DNA of 44,070 nucleotides from a virus. The stretch is taken from positions 1-44,070 of IMG/VR virus record IMGVR_UViG_3300030090_002465; one strand, given 5' to 3'. This document shows positions 36,526-43,844 of this stretch, one piece after another. Every line of letters begins with the position of its first letter. The first letter of the stretch is position 1. A program made the position numbers and the translations under genes. The notes below the pieces were generated by a model that was given only the letters and a program-made list of their open reading frames with translations, did no database searches and was not told the origin of the DNA.

Positions 36526-38610
36526 ATGCTTCACAAATTTAATAAAGCGGTACGATTATTTATAGTACTATTCTTAGTACTTCCTCCTATACCTGTTTAT
36601 GCTGATGAAACAACTGTAACTGAGGGCTTTGATAACCAACAAATTAACGAAGATATTACTTTCGTTTATGGCGGTAGTGATACTACTGTTGCTGCCGAAG
36701 CTGATTGCAATAACAGTCAAGCACCTGGAAGTATCAACATTGAAGATATGGATTGTCACGGCTCACAATATTATGGAGCAGATAGATACCAAATTGGATT
36801 ACGTAGCTCAACAGATTCACTTACTATTGCATTCCCTAACTCTGAAACTAAACCAATTACTGAAGTAGGTTTAAGATATGGTGCTAGAGAATCTACAGGT
36901 ACAGCTACTGTTTACTATGATGATGATACAACTTCAACAATAAACTTTATTAATACTTGGGATGCTGCAGACCCTCAAACTGTAGAGAACAGTACAGCAA
37001 CTATAGTAATAACTGCACCAACAGGTACAACAATTAATGAGATAGTAATACCAGGAGCTTCAGATAACTTACAAGATTGGTGGCTAATAGATAATGTATA
37101 TTATAAATATACTGCTGTAACTCCTACCACTACAACCACTACTACAACAACTACAACAACTACAACAACTGTTCCTCCTCCACCACCTCCTCCAACTACT
37201 ACGACTACAACACTTCCTCCTGTAATTACAGTTATTATGGATGATGGAACTGAAGCTGAGTATGAAGAATATGAAGTTGAAGATGGTACAGTTGAAAGAG
37301 ACAATCAAAGATTAGCTAACTTAGAAGAGTATGGTTGTGAAATGACTGATGCTCAGATTGAGCGTGGTGATTGTATAATAGAAATAGAAGAAGAGGAGAT
37401 ATATGAAACAGAACTTACCGAAGGAGAGGAGCTTCTTGATGATGTCATTGTGGTACTTGAATTGGCAGATGATGATGAATTTGAAGAACTTGAAGATATT
37501 GAACTTACTGAAGAAGAGCAAGAGGAAATTGAAAGACAAATTGAGATTGATATTATGGTACTTGAACTTGAGGAAGAGTTGGAGATACTTGAGTTTGACA
37601 CTAAAGAGGAAGCTGAAGAATTTATTGAAACCTATCTTGAAGTTGAAGAATACATAGAAGAATTAGAAGAATTTGAAGAAATAGAAATTGTAATTGAAGA
37701 GGATATAGACTTAATAGATGTATTAATAGCTAATGATATATTCCCTCCAGACCCAGAGGATGTAGTAGAAGACTTAAAGGAGGTCCAAGATGAACTCATT
37801 GAAGATACGATTAATATCGAGGAAGAGATATTTGAAGATGAAGTTGAAATTTATAAAGATGAAGAACAAGTTGAAGAGACTGTACTTGAAATACTTGATA
37901 TATTCGATACAGAAGATGATAAAGAAGAATTATCTGAAGAAGTAATTGAAGAAGAAGTTGCAGAGTTAGAAGAAGTTATTGAAGAAATTATCGTTGTTGA
38001 TATTCCTGAAGTAACTGAAGAAGAGCTAGAAGAATTTACTGAAGAGGAGTTAGTTGAGTATGAAGAAGCTAAAGAAGAAGCAATACAAGAGTTTGTACAA
38101 GAGCTTGAAACCGAAGAAGTTATAGAGGTTATAGAAGAAGTTAATGATATTGGTGTACAAAATCTATCTGAAGCAACAGAGGAAGTACAAGAGGTAGTCC
38201 AGGCTGTAGTTGAAGAAGCTATTGAAGAGATAGAAGAACTAACTGAAGAACAAGTTGAAGTTGTTGCTGAAGTATTACAAGTAGAAACAGAAGATGTTGA
38301 AATTATTGCTGAAGCTGTTAAAGAAGATGAATCAGTTGCTACTGCTGTTGAAGAATATGTTGAGAGAGCTGTAGAGAATAAGGATGTAGAGAACTATACC
38401 CTTGCTGATGTTGTTACTGAGGTACAGTTTGAAGAGTTTATAGAAAATCCTATAGAAAGTTTAACTGATATAAATATACAAGAAATAAGTATAAGTGATA
38501 TAGGTTCTGATATGACTAATGACCAAAAGGAAAAAGCTCAAGAAGTTGTAGTGCCAGTTATTTTGACTAGAATAGCTAGTATGGCAGCATTTATAATGAG
38601 GAAATCATAA
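36526..38610 (+). CDS. Secreted Glu-rich protein with Thr/Pro linker (694 residues)
   Basis: Starting at ATG 36526 (RBS GGAGGAAAG), it has a classical signal peptide, with basic KFNKAVR, then LFIVLFLVLP, and a probable cleavage after VYA (residue 26). Residues 27-200 form a beta-rich domain. Residues about 202-240 are a linker of Thr runs and Pro runs. Residues 250-660 are extraordinarily acidic (about one third Glu) and helical, with phrases like LTEEEQEEIERQIEIDIM. The C-terminal VVVPVILTRIASMAAFI may be a membrane segment. I recall the C-terminal phrase ENYTLADVVTEVQ from other marine phages. The Thr/Pro linker is typical of acidimicrobial secreted proteins. The role is unknown; host-surface interaction or superinfection exclusion are possibilities. 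Confidence 0.75.
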   Translation: MLHKFNKAVRLFIVLFLVLPPIPVYADETTVTEGFDNQQINEDITFVYGGSDTTVAAEADCNNSQAPGSINIEDMDCHGSQYYGADRYQIGLRSSTDSLTIAFPNSETKPITEVGLRYGARESTGTATVYYDDDTTSTINFINTWDAADPQTVENSTATIVITAPTGTTINEIVIPGASDNLQDWWLIDNVYYKYTAVTPTTTTTTTTTTTTTTTVPPPPPPPTTTTTTLPPVITVIMDDGTEAEYEEYEVEDGTVERDNQRLANLEEYGCEMTDAQIERGDCIIEIEEEEIYETELTEGEELLDDVIVVLELADDDEFEELEDIELTEEEQEEIERQIEIDIMVLELEEELEILEFDTKEEAEEFIETYLEVEEYIEELEEFEEIEIVIEEDIDLIDVLIANDIFPPDPEDVVEDLKEVQDELIEDTINIEEEIFEDEVEIYKDEEQVEETVLEILDIFDTEDDKEELSEEVIEEEVAELEEVIEEIIVVDIPEVTEEELEEFTEEELVEYEEAKEEAIQEFVQELETEEVIEVIEEVNDIGVQNLSEATEEVQEVVQAVVEEAIEEIEELTEEQVEVVAEVLQVETEDVEIIAEAVKEDESVATAVEEYVERAVENKDVENYTLADVVTEVQFEEFIENPIESLTDINIQEISISDIGSDMTNDQKEKAQEVVVPVILTRIASMAAFIMRKS
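37121..37218 (+). repeat. Thr and Pro codon repeats (linker-coding microsatellite)
   Basis: Runs of ACT/ACA/ACC codons, then CCT/CCA codons, then ACT/ACG/ACA codons encode the Thr-Pro-Thr linker of the secreted protein. Such tracts are prone to length change by slippage, so the linker length may vary between related phages. Confidence 0.8.
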
Positions 38611-38825
38611 TGTTTAAAAAAATATGGAATTGGTTTATAGAAATAATTAAAGAAACTTTAAATCTTTCCTGGACGTTAGTTGGTTTAGTAATAGCCACTT
38701 TAACTTTGACAGGAAGTGCGCAGCAAATTACTGGACTCGCAACGTTAATTACCTTAGTTATATGGTTATTAACCATAGGATTTAGAAAAGGTAAGGATGA
38801 AGTCAAAAAATCAGCAAGTAGATAG
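38610..38825 (+). CDS. Two-helix membrane protein, holin-like (71 residues)
   Basis: After an amphipathic N-terminus (MFKKIWNWFIEIIKETLN) come two hydrophobic helices (SWTLVGLVIATLTLTGSA and TGLATLITLVIWLLTIGF) and a basic tail (RKGKDEVKKSASR). This is the size and layout of class II holins, which form membrane lesions at lysis. The ATG overlaps the TAA of the secreted protein gene (TAATG). It stands just before the DUF5675 gene and a second holin candidate, so the true holin is uncertain. Confidence 0.6.
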   Translation: MFKKIWNWFIEIIKETLNLSWTLVGLVIATLTLTGSAQQITGLATLITLVIWLLTIGFRKGKDEVKKSASR

Positions 38826-38898
38826 TCAGTGTGTGTCATATAAAAATGAAAAAGGTACAAATGTTACAATTTGTAACTGCAAGTACCCTAAAAGGTAG
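38797..38898 (+). CDS. Small cysteine-containing protein (33 residues)
   Basis: It overlaps the holin-like gene by 29 bp in another frame, with GGTAAGG just before ATG 38797. The sequence ends TNVTICNCKYPKR with a CxC pair and has one more Cys upstream. It covers most of the otherwise empty gap before the DUF5675 gene, and the stop is followed at once by the RBS AGGAG of that gene. It is probably translated, but support is modest. Confidence 0.4.
   Translation: MKSKNQQVDSQCVSYKNEKGTNVTICNCKYPKR
38854..38887 (+). promoter_or_regulatory. Nested inverted repeats upstream of the DUF5675 gene
   Basis: GTTACA/TGTAAC (38863-38868 and 38872-38877) lies inside GGTAC/GTACC (38854-38858 and 38883-38887). 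The structure ends 9 bases before the AGGAG ribosome binding site of the lysis gene. It may tune lysis gene translation or be a binding site; no T-tract follows. Confidence 0.4.
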
Positions 38899-38907
38899 GA
38901 GAAAAAT

Positions 38908-39462
38908 ATGAAATTACAGGTTGTAAGGACACAATTTGGCAAAGATGCCACAAACGGTATGCTTTTCGTTGATGGACTTTTTGAGTGCTACACTCTCGAA
39001 GACCAATATCAAGCAGTTAAAGTTATGCACGAAACATGTATTCCTGAAGGAACTTATGATATAACATTAAGAACTGTCGGAGGATTTAATGACCGCTATC
39101 AGAAGAAGTATCCAGATATGCACCGTGGTATGTTGTGGATAAAAGATGTTCCAGGATTTGAGTATATCTTAATTCATCAAGGGAATACTGACGAACATAC
39201 CTCTGGTTGTCTCATAATTGGAGACACACAACAGGATTTAGACGTATCTTTCAATGGGATGGTCGGAAGCTCCGCAAATGCGTATAAAAAACTCTATCCG
39301 AAGGTGTCAAAACAGCTACTTATGGGTAATAAAGTGACCATAGAATATAGCAAAGTACAACTAGATAAGCAAGAACCATCTGATGTTTATGAAAAGTTAA
39401 GTGAACTAAGTGGAGAAATCCAAATACTAACTGCTAAACTTGATGGTAAGAATATAATATAA
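38908..39462 (+). CDS. DUF5675 family protein, probable cell-wall active lysis protein
   Basis: The sequence follows the DUF5675 pattern: GMLFVDGLFECYTLED, HETCIPEGTYDITLRT, GGFNDRYQKKYPD, HRGMLWIKDVPGFEYILIHQ, then GNTDEHTSGCLIIGD. The final H-x-S-G-C resembles the active-site region of L,D-transpeptidases, so an activity on peptidoglycan cross-links is plausible but not established. It stands between two holin-like genes, a typical lysis cassette. The last 40 residues form a helical tail. RBS AGGAG; its stop overlaps the ATG of the holin. Confidence 0.78.
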   Translation: MKLQVVRTQFGKDATNGMLFVDGLFECYTLEDQYQAVKVMHETCIPEGTYDITLRTVGGFNDRYQKKYPDMHRGMLWIKDVPGFEYILIHQGNTDEHTSGCLIIGDTQQDLDVSFNGMVGSSANAYKKLYPKVSKQLLMGNKVTIEYSKVQLDKQEPSDVYEKLSELSGEIQILTAKLDGKNII

Positions 39463-39743
39463 TGTTTGAAAAATTCAAAAGAACAAGAGACTCTGAGGGA
39501 AAGTTTAAGAAGGACTTGTGGTGGACTCCTTGGAACGAAGCATGGAGTTATAAAATGAGTGAAGACTTGAAAGATATGATTGAGCGAACAGCTTGGACAT
39601 TCGTTGAAGCCTTTATCGGTGCTTTAACTGTTGCTCCATTGGTTGGTGTAGACGCTGAAGTAATTCAGTTGGCTGCGTTAGCTGGTGGTGGAGCTGCATT
39701 AGCAGTAGTTAAAACATACGCTAAGAAACAAATTTCTAAATAA
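39462..39743 (+). CDS. Holin, r1t-like (93 residues)
   Basis: After a charged N-terminus comes MIERTAWTFVEAFIGALTVA with VDAEVIQLAALAGGGAALAV and a basic end (KTYAKKQISK). The R-T-x-x-F-x-x-A-F-x-GAL and AALAGG phrases match phage r1t-type holins of actinobacteriophages as I recall them. These form the membrane holes that release or activate the cell-wall enzyme. It overlaps the DUF5675 gene by one base. Confidence 0.75.
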   Translation: MFEKFKRTRDSEGKFKKDLWWTPWNEAWSYKMSEDLKDMIERTAWTFVEAFIGALTVAPLVGVDAEVIQLAALAGGGAALAVVKTYAKKQISK

Positions 39744-39765
39744 ACATATAGTCTTTCAATAACTG

Positions 39766-39771
39766 TATAAT
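39766..39771 (+). promoter_or_regulatory. TATAAT -10 element before the phosphoesterase gene
   Basis: A perfect TATAAT stands 20 nt before ATG 39792, in the only gap (48 bp) between the holin and the phosphoesterase genes. No good -35 hexamer is seen. It may give the last gene of the rightward unit its own transcript. Confidence 0.4.
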
Positions 39772-39791
39772 TGTATTAACAGGATTGGAGA

Positions 39792-40974
39792 ATGTATCGC
39801 AAAGAAAAACCCTATACCTGAAGAGTGGGGAAATAATTTCTATAAATCAGGTTGGAAACCAGGACTAGAAGTCAACGAACAAAGTGGATTAGGAGAAATA
39901 ACACACGTTGGAACAGACCCTAATTACAGAGAAAAGTTTGATGACATACTCTTACAATGGGGATTTGACCCTAAATTATACGAAATTGAAGGCTCAGTAC
40001 GTGCATCTGCGTGGAATACACAACTAAAAGGTGGAGAAACTACTACTTTTTATGCATTTAAAGGGATTGTACGCAAAAAAGACCCAGGACATGACAAATA
40101 TTTTAAAGAATTATTCAAAAAAGCCTCTAAAAAGCCTCCTATAACGAAGAAATATAGCGGTGGTGACACTGCTTTTATGTTTTTTATGGCTGATTGGCAG
40201 TTAGGTAAGCGAGATTTTGGAGTTGAGAATACTATTGCAAGGTATGACCAAGCATTACAGGACGCAGTTAATAGAATTAAAGATTTACGTAGGTTGAATG
40301 TAGCTATAGATGAAATCTACCTTGTTGGACTTGGTGATATTACAGAAAACTGTACATCTAGCTTCTACGCATCTCAGCCTTTCAATGTAGAACTATCACT
40401 TATAGAACAATATGCTCTTGCACGTTCAATGATAATGAAAACAATAGATACTTTCCTTCCTCTTGCAGACAAAATAGTTCTTTGTGGAGTTCCAGGTAAC
40501 CATGGCGAGATGTCAAGGGCAGGAAAAGGTGCAGTTTTTACAGACCGTCTTGATAATAGTGACATTATGCACCTACAAATATGTGAAGAGATAATGGCTG
40601 CGAATAAAGAGAGATATAAAGGGGTTAAGGTTGTAGTTCCTAATGATTATCACCAAGTTATAGAGGTTAAATCAATAACTTGTGCCTGGACTCACGGACA
40701 TATGAGTTCTGGCAGTGGCAATGCAGAAAATAAGATAGAAAATTGGTGGAAAGGACAAATGTATGGTTTTCTTCCTGCGGCAGAGGCTAAAATTCTTGTA
40801 ACAGGTCATTATCATCACTTTCGCTCTAAACAACAAGGCGACAGGACTTGGTTTCAATCTCCATCTTTAGATAAATCAATAGATTTTACAGCAAGAACAG
40901 GAATGTGGAGTCATCCAGGAGTATTAACGTTTACAATTAACAAAAAAGGTTGGGATAACCTCTGTATATTATGA
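39792..40974 (+). CDS. Calcineurin-like metallophosphoesterase, apparent frameshift near the start
   Basis: Metallophosphoesterase motifs follow in order: MADWQLGKRD, VGLGDITEN, GVPGNHGEMSR, TCAWTHGHMS and VTGHYHHFR, which bind the two metal ions. The N-terminal 125 residues (GWKPGLEVNEQSGLGEITHV ... ILLQWGFDPKLYEIEGSV) match a layout I recall from actinobacteriophage members. The main frame is open from 39763 but has no ATG/GTG/TTG until 40177, inside the domain. ATG 39792 with a GGAG ribosome binding site is in another frame and stops after 9 codons. Removing one A from the A5 run at 39805-39809 joins the two frames and gives MYRKENPIPEEWGNNF. A one-base insertion, sequencing error, slippage or an ATT start (39784) are the options. 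Confidence 0.72.
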
Positions 40975-40975
40975 T

Positions 40976-41080
40976 TTAAATGTCATACCTGTTGCATTGG
41001 TAACAAAGTCCTGTTGTTCCATCTAAGACATCAGTTTGTTGACAATTTCTGCAAGTTATTATGTCATCTTGAATAGTCAT
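40976..41080 (-). CDS. Zinc-ribbon mini-protein (34 residues)
   Basis: The sequence has CRNC near residue 10 and CYQC near residue 28, with a short loop between them (QQTDVLDGTTGL), a minimal zinc ribbon. Its ATG overlaps the TGA of the preceding 21-residue peptide (ATGA). It is the last gene of the leftward unit and its stop is one base from the stop of the convergent phosphoesterase gene. Confidence 0.6.
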   Translation of the reverse strand: MTIQDDIITCRNCQQTDVLDGTTGLCYQCNRYDI

Positions 41081-41142
41081 TTGATATTAGTTCCTATTAA
41101 GACACCTAACAATATAAGTATAAGATACTGCACTAATTCCAT
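41077..41142 (-). CDS. 21-residue transmembrane peptide
   Basis: MELVQYLILILLGVLIGTNI is a single hydrophobic helix. A strong Shine-Dalgarno sequence (AGGAGGAAG) precedes ATG 41142, and the stop overlaps the next ATG (ATGA). The combination argues that this very short frame is translated. The function is unknown. Confidence 0.55.
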   Translation of the reverse strand: MELVQYLILILLGVLIGTNIK

Positions 41143-41150
41143 TCTTCCTC

Positions 41151-41297
41151 CTAATTTTCTTGACTAAGTATTGCTGTTGCTTCTAATTCTTCAGCACAAT
41201 TCATACAATAAAAGTTATCTCCTGCAAAAACACCTTCTTCATGTGATAAATATACTATTGTTTCACATTTTTCACATAGCAGAGGCTTTCTTTTCAT
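41151..41297 (-). CDS. Zinc-ribbon mini-protein (48 residues)
   Basis: Begins MKRKPLLCEKCETIVYLS and has CEKC (8-11) and CMNC (32-35), followed by an acidic helix (AEELEATAILSQEN). The gap between the two CxxC pairs (20 residues) fits a rubredoxin-type zinc ribbon. It starts 4 bp after the stop of a 21-residue peptide. The function is unknown. Confidence 0.65.
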   Translation of the reverse strand: MKRKPLLCEKCETIVYLSHEEGVFAGDNFYCMNCAEELEATAILSQEN

Positions 41298-41300
41298 TAT

Positions 41301-41366
41301 TTACAAATTTACTATTAAATAAAATAATGAATACATTAATACAATAGATACTATTTTTAATTTCAT
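41301..41366 (-). CDS. 21-residue hydrophobic peptide
   Basis: MKLKIVSIVLMYSLFYLIVN is a basic start followed by a single membrane helix. Its ATG overlaps the TGA of the 36-residue gene (ATGA). The ribosome binding site is weak (AGAAAAAG), so coupling to the upstream gene is likely. Confidence 0.45.
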   Translation of the reverse strand: MKLKIVSIVLMYSLFYLIVNL

Positions 41367-41473
41367 TCTTTTTCTACTATTACTTCTATTGGAACATGTG
41401 TGGGTTTTTCTACAACTTTATATTCTTGTAAAACATTATCATCATCAACAATAATTTTTATTCTTATCGTCAT
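41363..41473 (-). CDS. Hypothetical 36-residue protein
   Basis: A short beta-like sequence (MTIRIKIIVDDDNVLQEYKV) with a Val/Glu-rich end (HVPIEVIVEKE). The ATG overlaps the TAA of the 76-residue gene by one base and the stop overlaps the next start. No family is recognised. Confidence 0.5.
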   Translation of the reverse strand: MTIRIKIIVDDDNVLQEYKVVEKPTHVPIEVIVEKE

Positions 41474-41703
41474 TATTCTTCTTCCTGCTTTTGTTTTTCT
41501 CTCAAATCATTCATCACTTGCATATTAAAATTGTAATCAGTTACAAATTGAACAACTAATTTATCTATCTTATGTGTGCTATGATTGTTTAATTTAATTC
41601 CTGTCTGTGAAACTTCTTGACCTCCACAGGCATTAGCTAAATTTATTGCCCATTTCTTTAATAGTTTTGGCTCTTTAAATATATTTTCTTTGCCTCTAGG
41701 CAT
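41473..41703 (-). CDS. Hypothetical protein (76 residues)
   Basis: Basic N-terminus (MPRGKENIFKEPKLLKKWAI) and a helical, Gln/Glu-rich C-terminus (MNDLREKQKQEEE). It contains one Cys and a TGIKLNNHSTHKID loop. Overlaps of one base on both sides tie it to its neighbours. No family is recognised. Confidence 0.75.
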   Translation of the reverse strand: MPRGKENIFKEPKLLKKWAINLANACGGQEVSQTGIKLNNHSTHKIDKLVVQFVTDYNFNMQVMNDLREKQKQEEE

Positions 41704-41999
41704 TAGAAAGCTCCTTTCTTCATAAGTTCCTTTTCTTGTTTTGTTTTAAGAATCGCATAACATGTTTTTATTTTATAAATATGGTAATTCTCCTCTGTAA
41801 CTTCCTTGTATTGTTCAATACAAAAATCATTACCGTCCATATCTGTTGCGTATGCTTTAGGATTGTCATTTTTTAAACTACAGAAATGCTTTCTTCTTGG
41901 CTTACTTTCAACAGTAAAGTCATGGTCTGGAAAACGTTTCTGTAGTTTGTTTACAATTTTATCTAATTTAAATGATATAGGCTCTAATCCATCTGACAT
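41703..41999 (-). CDS. Hypothetical protein (98 residues)
   Basis: A helical start (FKLDKIVNKLQKRFPDHDFT) precedes a beta-rich middle (AYATDMDGNDFCIEQYKEV) and a basic C-terminus (AILKTKQEKELMKKGAF). It directly follows the annealing-protein gene (one-base overlap), so a role in DNA metabolism is possible. No family is recognised. Confidence 0.78.
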   Translation of the reverse strand: MSDGLEPISFKLDKIVNKLQKRFPDHDFTVESKPRRKHFCSLKNDNPKAYATDMDGNDFCIEQYKEVTEENYHIYKIKTCYAILKTKQEKELMKKGAF

Positions 42000-42925
42000 T
42001 AGCTAACCTTATCATTCCAATTAGTAATAATTACACTAGCTTGTGAACCTGTTAGGTTTCCATCTCCGTAAAGTTCTTTGAGTTCTTTAACACTATCTGC
42101 GTCAAGTTTATCTTGTGCTTTTCTCATAATGTCATTAACCCATTTCATTTGACCCTCACTAGCAGGATTATCTCCTCCAAAATCGCTCATTTCATCACCT
42201 CCTTGTGTCTTTTCCTCTGTTTCAAATACTTTTTCTACATTATTAATATTACCTGTAGATTCTTCATACTTCTTCTCAAACTCATCAAGGAATTTATCCA
42301 TCATACCGTTAGACCATTTCTCAACATCTTCCATAAAATCGTCCTCAGATACAAGCCTCGCATAGACAGTTGCCTGGATTTCCTTGCGTTGTGTTTCATC
42401 AGAACATATTTCCTGCATAACATGTTTCATTTGCTCTGCATTTTTATTGTTTTTAGTTGTATTTGTCTTAGGTTCTGACACCATCTCATCAGCAACTTTT
42501 TCCATTGCAGCTTTATCTTCTGCAGTAGGTTGATTCTCTTTCTTACGCATATCAACTTTCTCTACTTTGACTTTATCGTCTTTAAATTTCTGAGTCTTAG
42601 TCATTTCCTGCATAGATGGTCGCTTCTTACCACTACCTTGATACATCCAATTAGCTAATGCTCTACCTATTGCTGACGTTTCGCAGTTCTCTACCCAGGA
42701 AGTATTATTTACATAAGCATTCCCTTGCCCTTTGGTTTCCTCTGCTATACCTGTCGCTACAGGGTTTACGTCATCTATATCTTTATAAACTGACGCTTTA
42801 ATAACAATAACTTGTGCATTTTCTGACGTATAGGTTGGTTCTGTTTCAATTCTTCCGTTTGGATTATCTTTCCAAAACTTAACTAACCTATCCTCTACGT
42901 TTTCGTATTCGTCTTGCCATCCCAT
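41999..42925 (-). CDS. Erf/Sak-like single-strand annealing protein
   Basis: The N-terminal 110 residues contain KASVYKD, PVATGIAEE and the phrase VNNTSWVENCETSAIGRALA, which I recall from phage single-strand annealing proteins of the Erf/Sak type (usually N-x-TSALENCETSAVGRALA). These bind single-stranded DNA and pair homologous strands in phage recombination and concatemer formation. Residues 110-240 are a charged, poorly conserved linker. The last 60 residues (SEGQMKWVNDIMRKAQDKLD ... LTGSQASVIITNW) look like the small helical end domain seen in several phage DNA proteins. It is the only recognisable DNA-metabolism gene of the leftward unit. Confidence 0.72.
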   Translation of the reverse strand: MGWQDEYENVEDRLVKFWKDNPNGRIETEPTYTSENAQVIVIKASVYKDIDDVNPVATGIAEETKGQGNAYVNNTSWVENCETSAIGRALANWMYQGSGKKRPSMQEMTKTQKFKDDKVKVEKVDMRKKENQPTAEDKAAMEKVADEMVSEPKTNTTKNNKNAEQMKHVMQEICSDETQRKEIQATVYARLVSEDDFMEDVEKWSNGMMDKFLDEFEKKYEESTGNINNVEKVFETEEKTQGGDEMSDFGGDNPASEGQMKWVNDIMRKAQDKLDADSVKELKELYGDGNLTGSQASVIITNWNDKVS

Positions 42926-43111
42926 TTACATATCCTTTCTTTTTTTTTCTCTATTTCTGAAGAAATCTTCTTCAGTAGTCATTGGTATTCCATCCCAATC
43001 ACATATCGGCTCGTAGTATTCTTTTGACCTACGAATTTCTAATTTATAAATCGTTCCAAATAAATCAAAACGAAACTTTTTAGGTGTCTTACTTATTTTA
43101 GTCCAAGGCAT
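42926..43111 (-). CDS. Hypothetical basic protein (61 residues)
   Basis: ATG 43111 is chosen because GGAGG stands 6 nt upstream of it; a longer frame from 43138 would run through that signal. The sequence is basic with a beta segment (KFRFDLFGTIYKLEIRRS) and an acidic/Arg-rich end (TEEDFFRNREKKRKDM). It overlaps the HTH gene by 14 bp. It is located directly upstream of the annealing protein. No family is recognised. Confidence 0.7.
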   Translation of the reverse strand: MPWTKISKTPKKFRFDLFGTIYKLEIRRSKEYYEPICDWDGIPMTTEEDFFRNREKKRKDM

Positions 43112-43304
43112 TTTCATCCTCCAATATTTTATAAACACGCTGTCTTGTTACATTATATATTTTTGCTATGACAGTAACTTTTACACCTCTTTCTCGTAGT
43201 TCCAACATATGTTCTTTTCTTGCTTTAATCATTATTAGCTTCTGCTCTTTAGCTTGTTCTAAATGGTCTGCAATTTGTGTTGCTTTTAGCTCATCATCAT
43301 TCAA
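43098..43304 (-). CDS. Helix-turn-helix DNA-binding protein (68 residues)
   Basis: The C-terminal half reads LRERGVKVTVIAKIYNVTRQ followed by RVYKIL, a clear helix-turn-helix of the sigma-70 region 4 / Hin-recombinase type: second helix VIAKIYNV, recognition helix TRQRVYKIL. The N-terminal half is a charged helix. A small transcription regulator of the phage is likely. It overlaps the winged-helix gene by 8 bp. Confidence 0.8.
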   Translation of the reverse strand: MNDDELKATQIADHLEQAKEQKLIMIKARKEHMLELRERGVKVTVIAKIYNVTRQRVYKILEDENALD

Positions 43305-43581
43305 CTAAATCCCTCATACTTTCTCTCTCTTTTGCTGTTGCTATAAGCTCATATGCACACGAGTTATTCGGTAAATCGTGTGATAATATATCGTGTCCAT
43401 CAGCTCTTAATTGGTGGATTGCTCCACTTATTCTTGGTATTCCATATTCATATATAAAAGTCATAGCGTGTATGTCTTTGTTTGGAGATAATCTTGCAAC
43501 CTCTAACATCCATAACACTTTTGCTTTCTGACTTTTTAATTTTGGAATAGGTCTGTCCTGGAAAAACTCAAATAATTCCAT
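43297..43581 (-). CDS. Winged helix-turn-helix protein (94 residues)
   Basis: The sequence shows a helix with KVLWMLEVARLSP, a second with IHAMTFIYEYGIPRISGAIH, then QLRADGHDILSH and a final strand CAYELIATA that can form the wing. I recall this type (RI/S-x-x-IHxLRxDGHxI) from small phage proteins with a winged helix. DNA binding is probable; it likely regulates phage or host promoters with the neighbouring HTH protein. The ATG overlaps the stop of the 38-residue gene by one base. Confidence 0.75.
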   Translation of the reverse strand: MELFEFFQDRPIPKLKSQKAKVLWMLEVARLSPNKDIHAMTFIYEYGIPRISGAIHQLRADGHDILSHDLPNNSCAYELIATAKERESMRDLVE

Positions 43582-43697
43582 TACTTACTTTCCTTAATTT
43601 GTATAGATTTAATTTGGTCTTTAGCAGATTGTATTATCTCCTCTAGTTCATCTACACAAGTAAGTTCCTCAATATATCTAAATACATTACTAAACAT
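43581..43697 (-). CDS. Small acidic protein (38 residues), complete copy
   Basis: MFSNVFRYIEELTCVDELEE continues as a helix with IIQSAKDQIKSIQIKESK. It is probably one or two amphipathic helices. The first 24 codons are repeated exactly at the left end of the window. Its stop overlaps the next ATG (TAATG). The function is unknown. Confidence 0.7.
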   Translation of the reverse strand: MFSNVFRYIEELTCVDELEEIIQSAKDQIKSIQIKESK

Positions 43698-43701
43698 TAT
43701 T
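43625..43701. repeat. Right copy of 77 bp terminal repeat block A
   Basis: It is identical to bases 1-77. The similarity ends at 43702, in the stop codon of the 47-residue cassette gene. Confidence 0.9.
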
Positions 43702-43844
43702 TATTCCTCTCTTTTAATTGGTGTTATTGTGTCAAATCTTTCATTAATAGATAAGTTTTCATTTATATAATCGCTTTGATAATCGTATAAATTTCCATAC
43801 CCATCTTGTAATACAATTTTATGAACATAATATTCTTTAGCCAT
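43701..43844 (-). CDS. Cassette gene, 47-residue protein
   Basis: The sequence MAKEYYVHKIVLQDGYGNLY then DYQSDYINENLSINERFD is a short beta-rich protein of unknown function. It and the next gene occupy the slot that in the left-end allele holds a single unrelated 55-residue gene. The ATG overlaps the TAA of the 58-residue gene by one base. Confidence 0.68.
   Translation of the reverse strand: MAKEYYVHKIVLQDGYGNLYDYQSDYINENLSINERFDTITPIKREE

Noticed and set aside
37084-37608. Antisense open frames (poly-Ser, poly-Val) opposite the secreted protein
   Set aside because: They are low-complexity shadows of the Thr/Pro and Glu codon repeats on the coding strand, without start signals.
37403-37657. 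Rightward open frame inside the Glu-rich gene in a shifted frame
   Set aside because: GAA/GAG-rich coding DNA gives Lys/Arg/Leu-rich open frames when shifted. There is no ribosome binding site and no recognisable motif.
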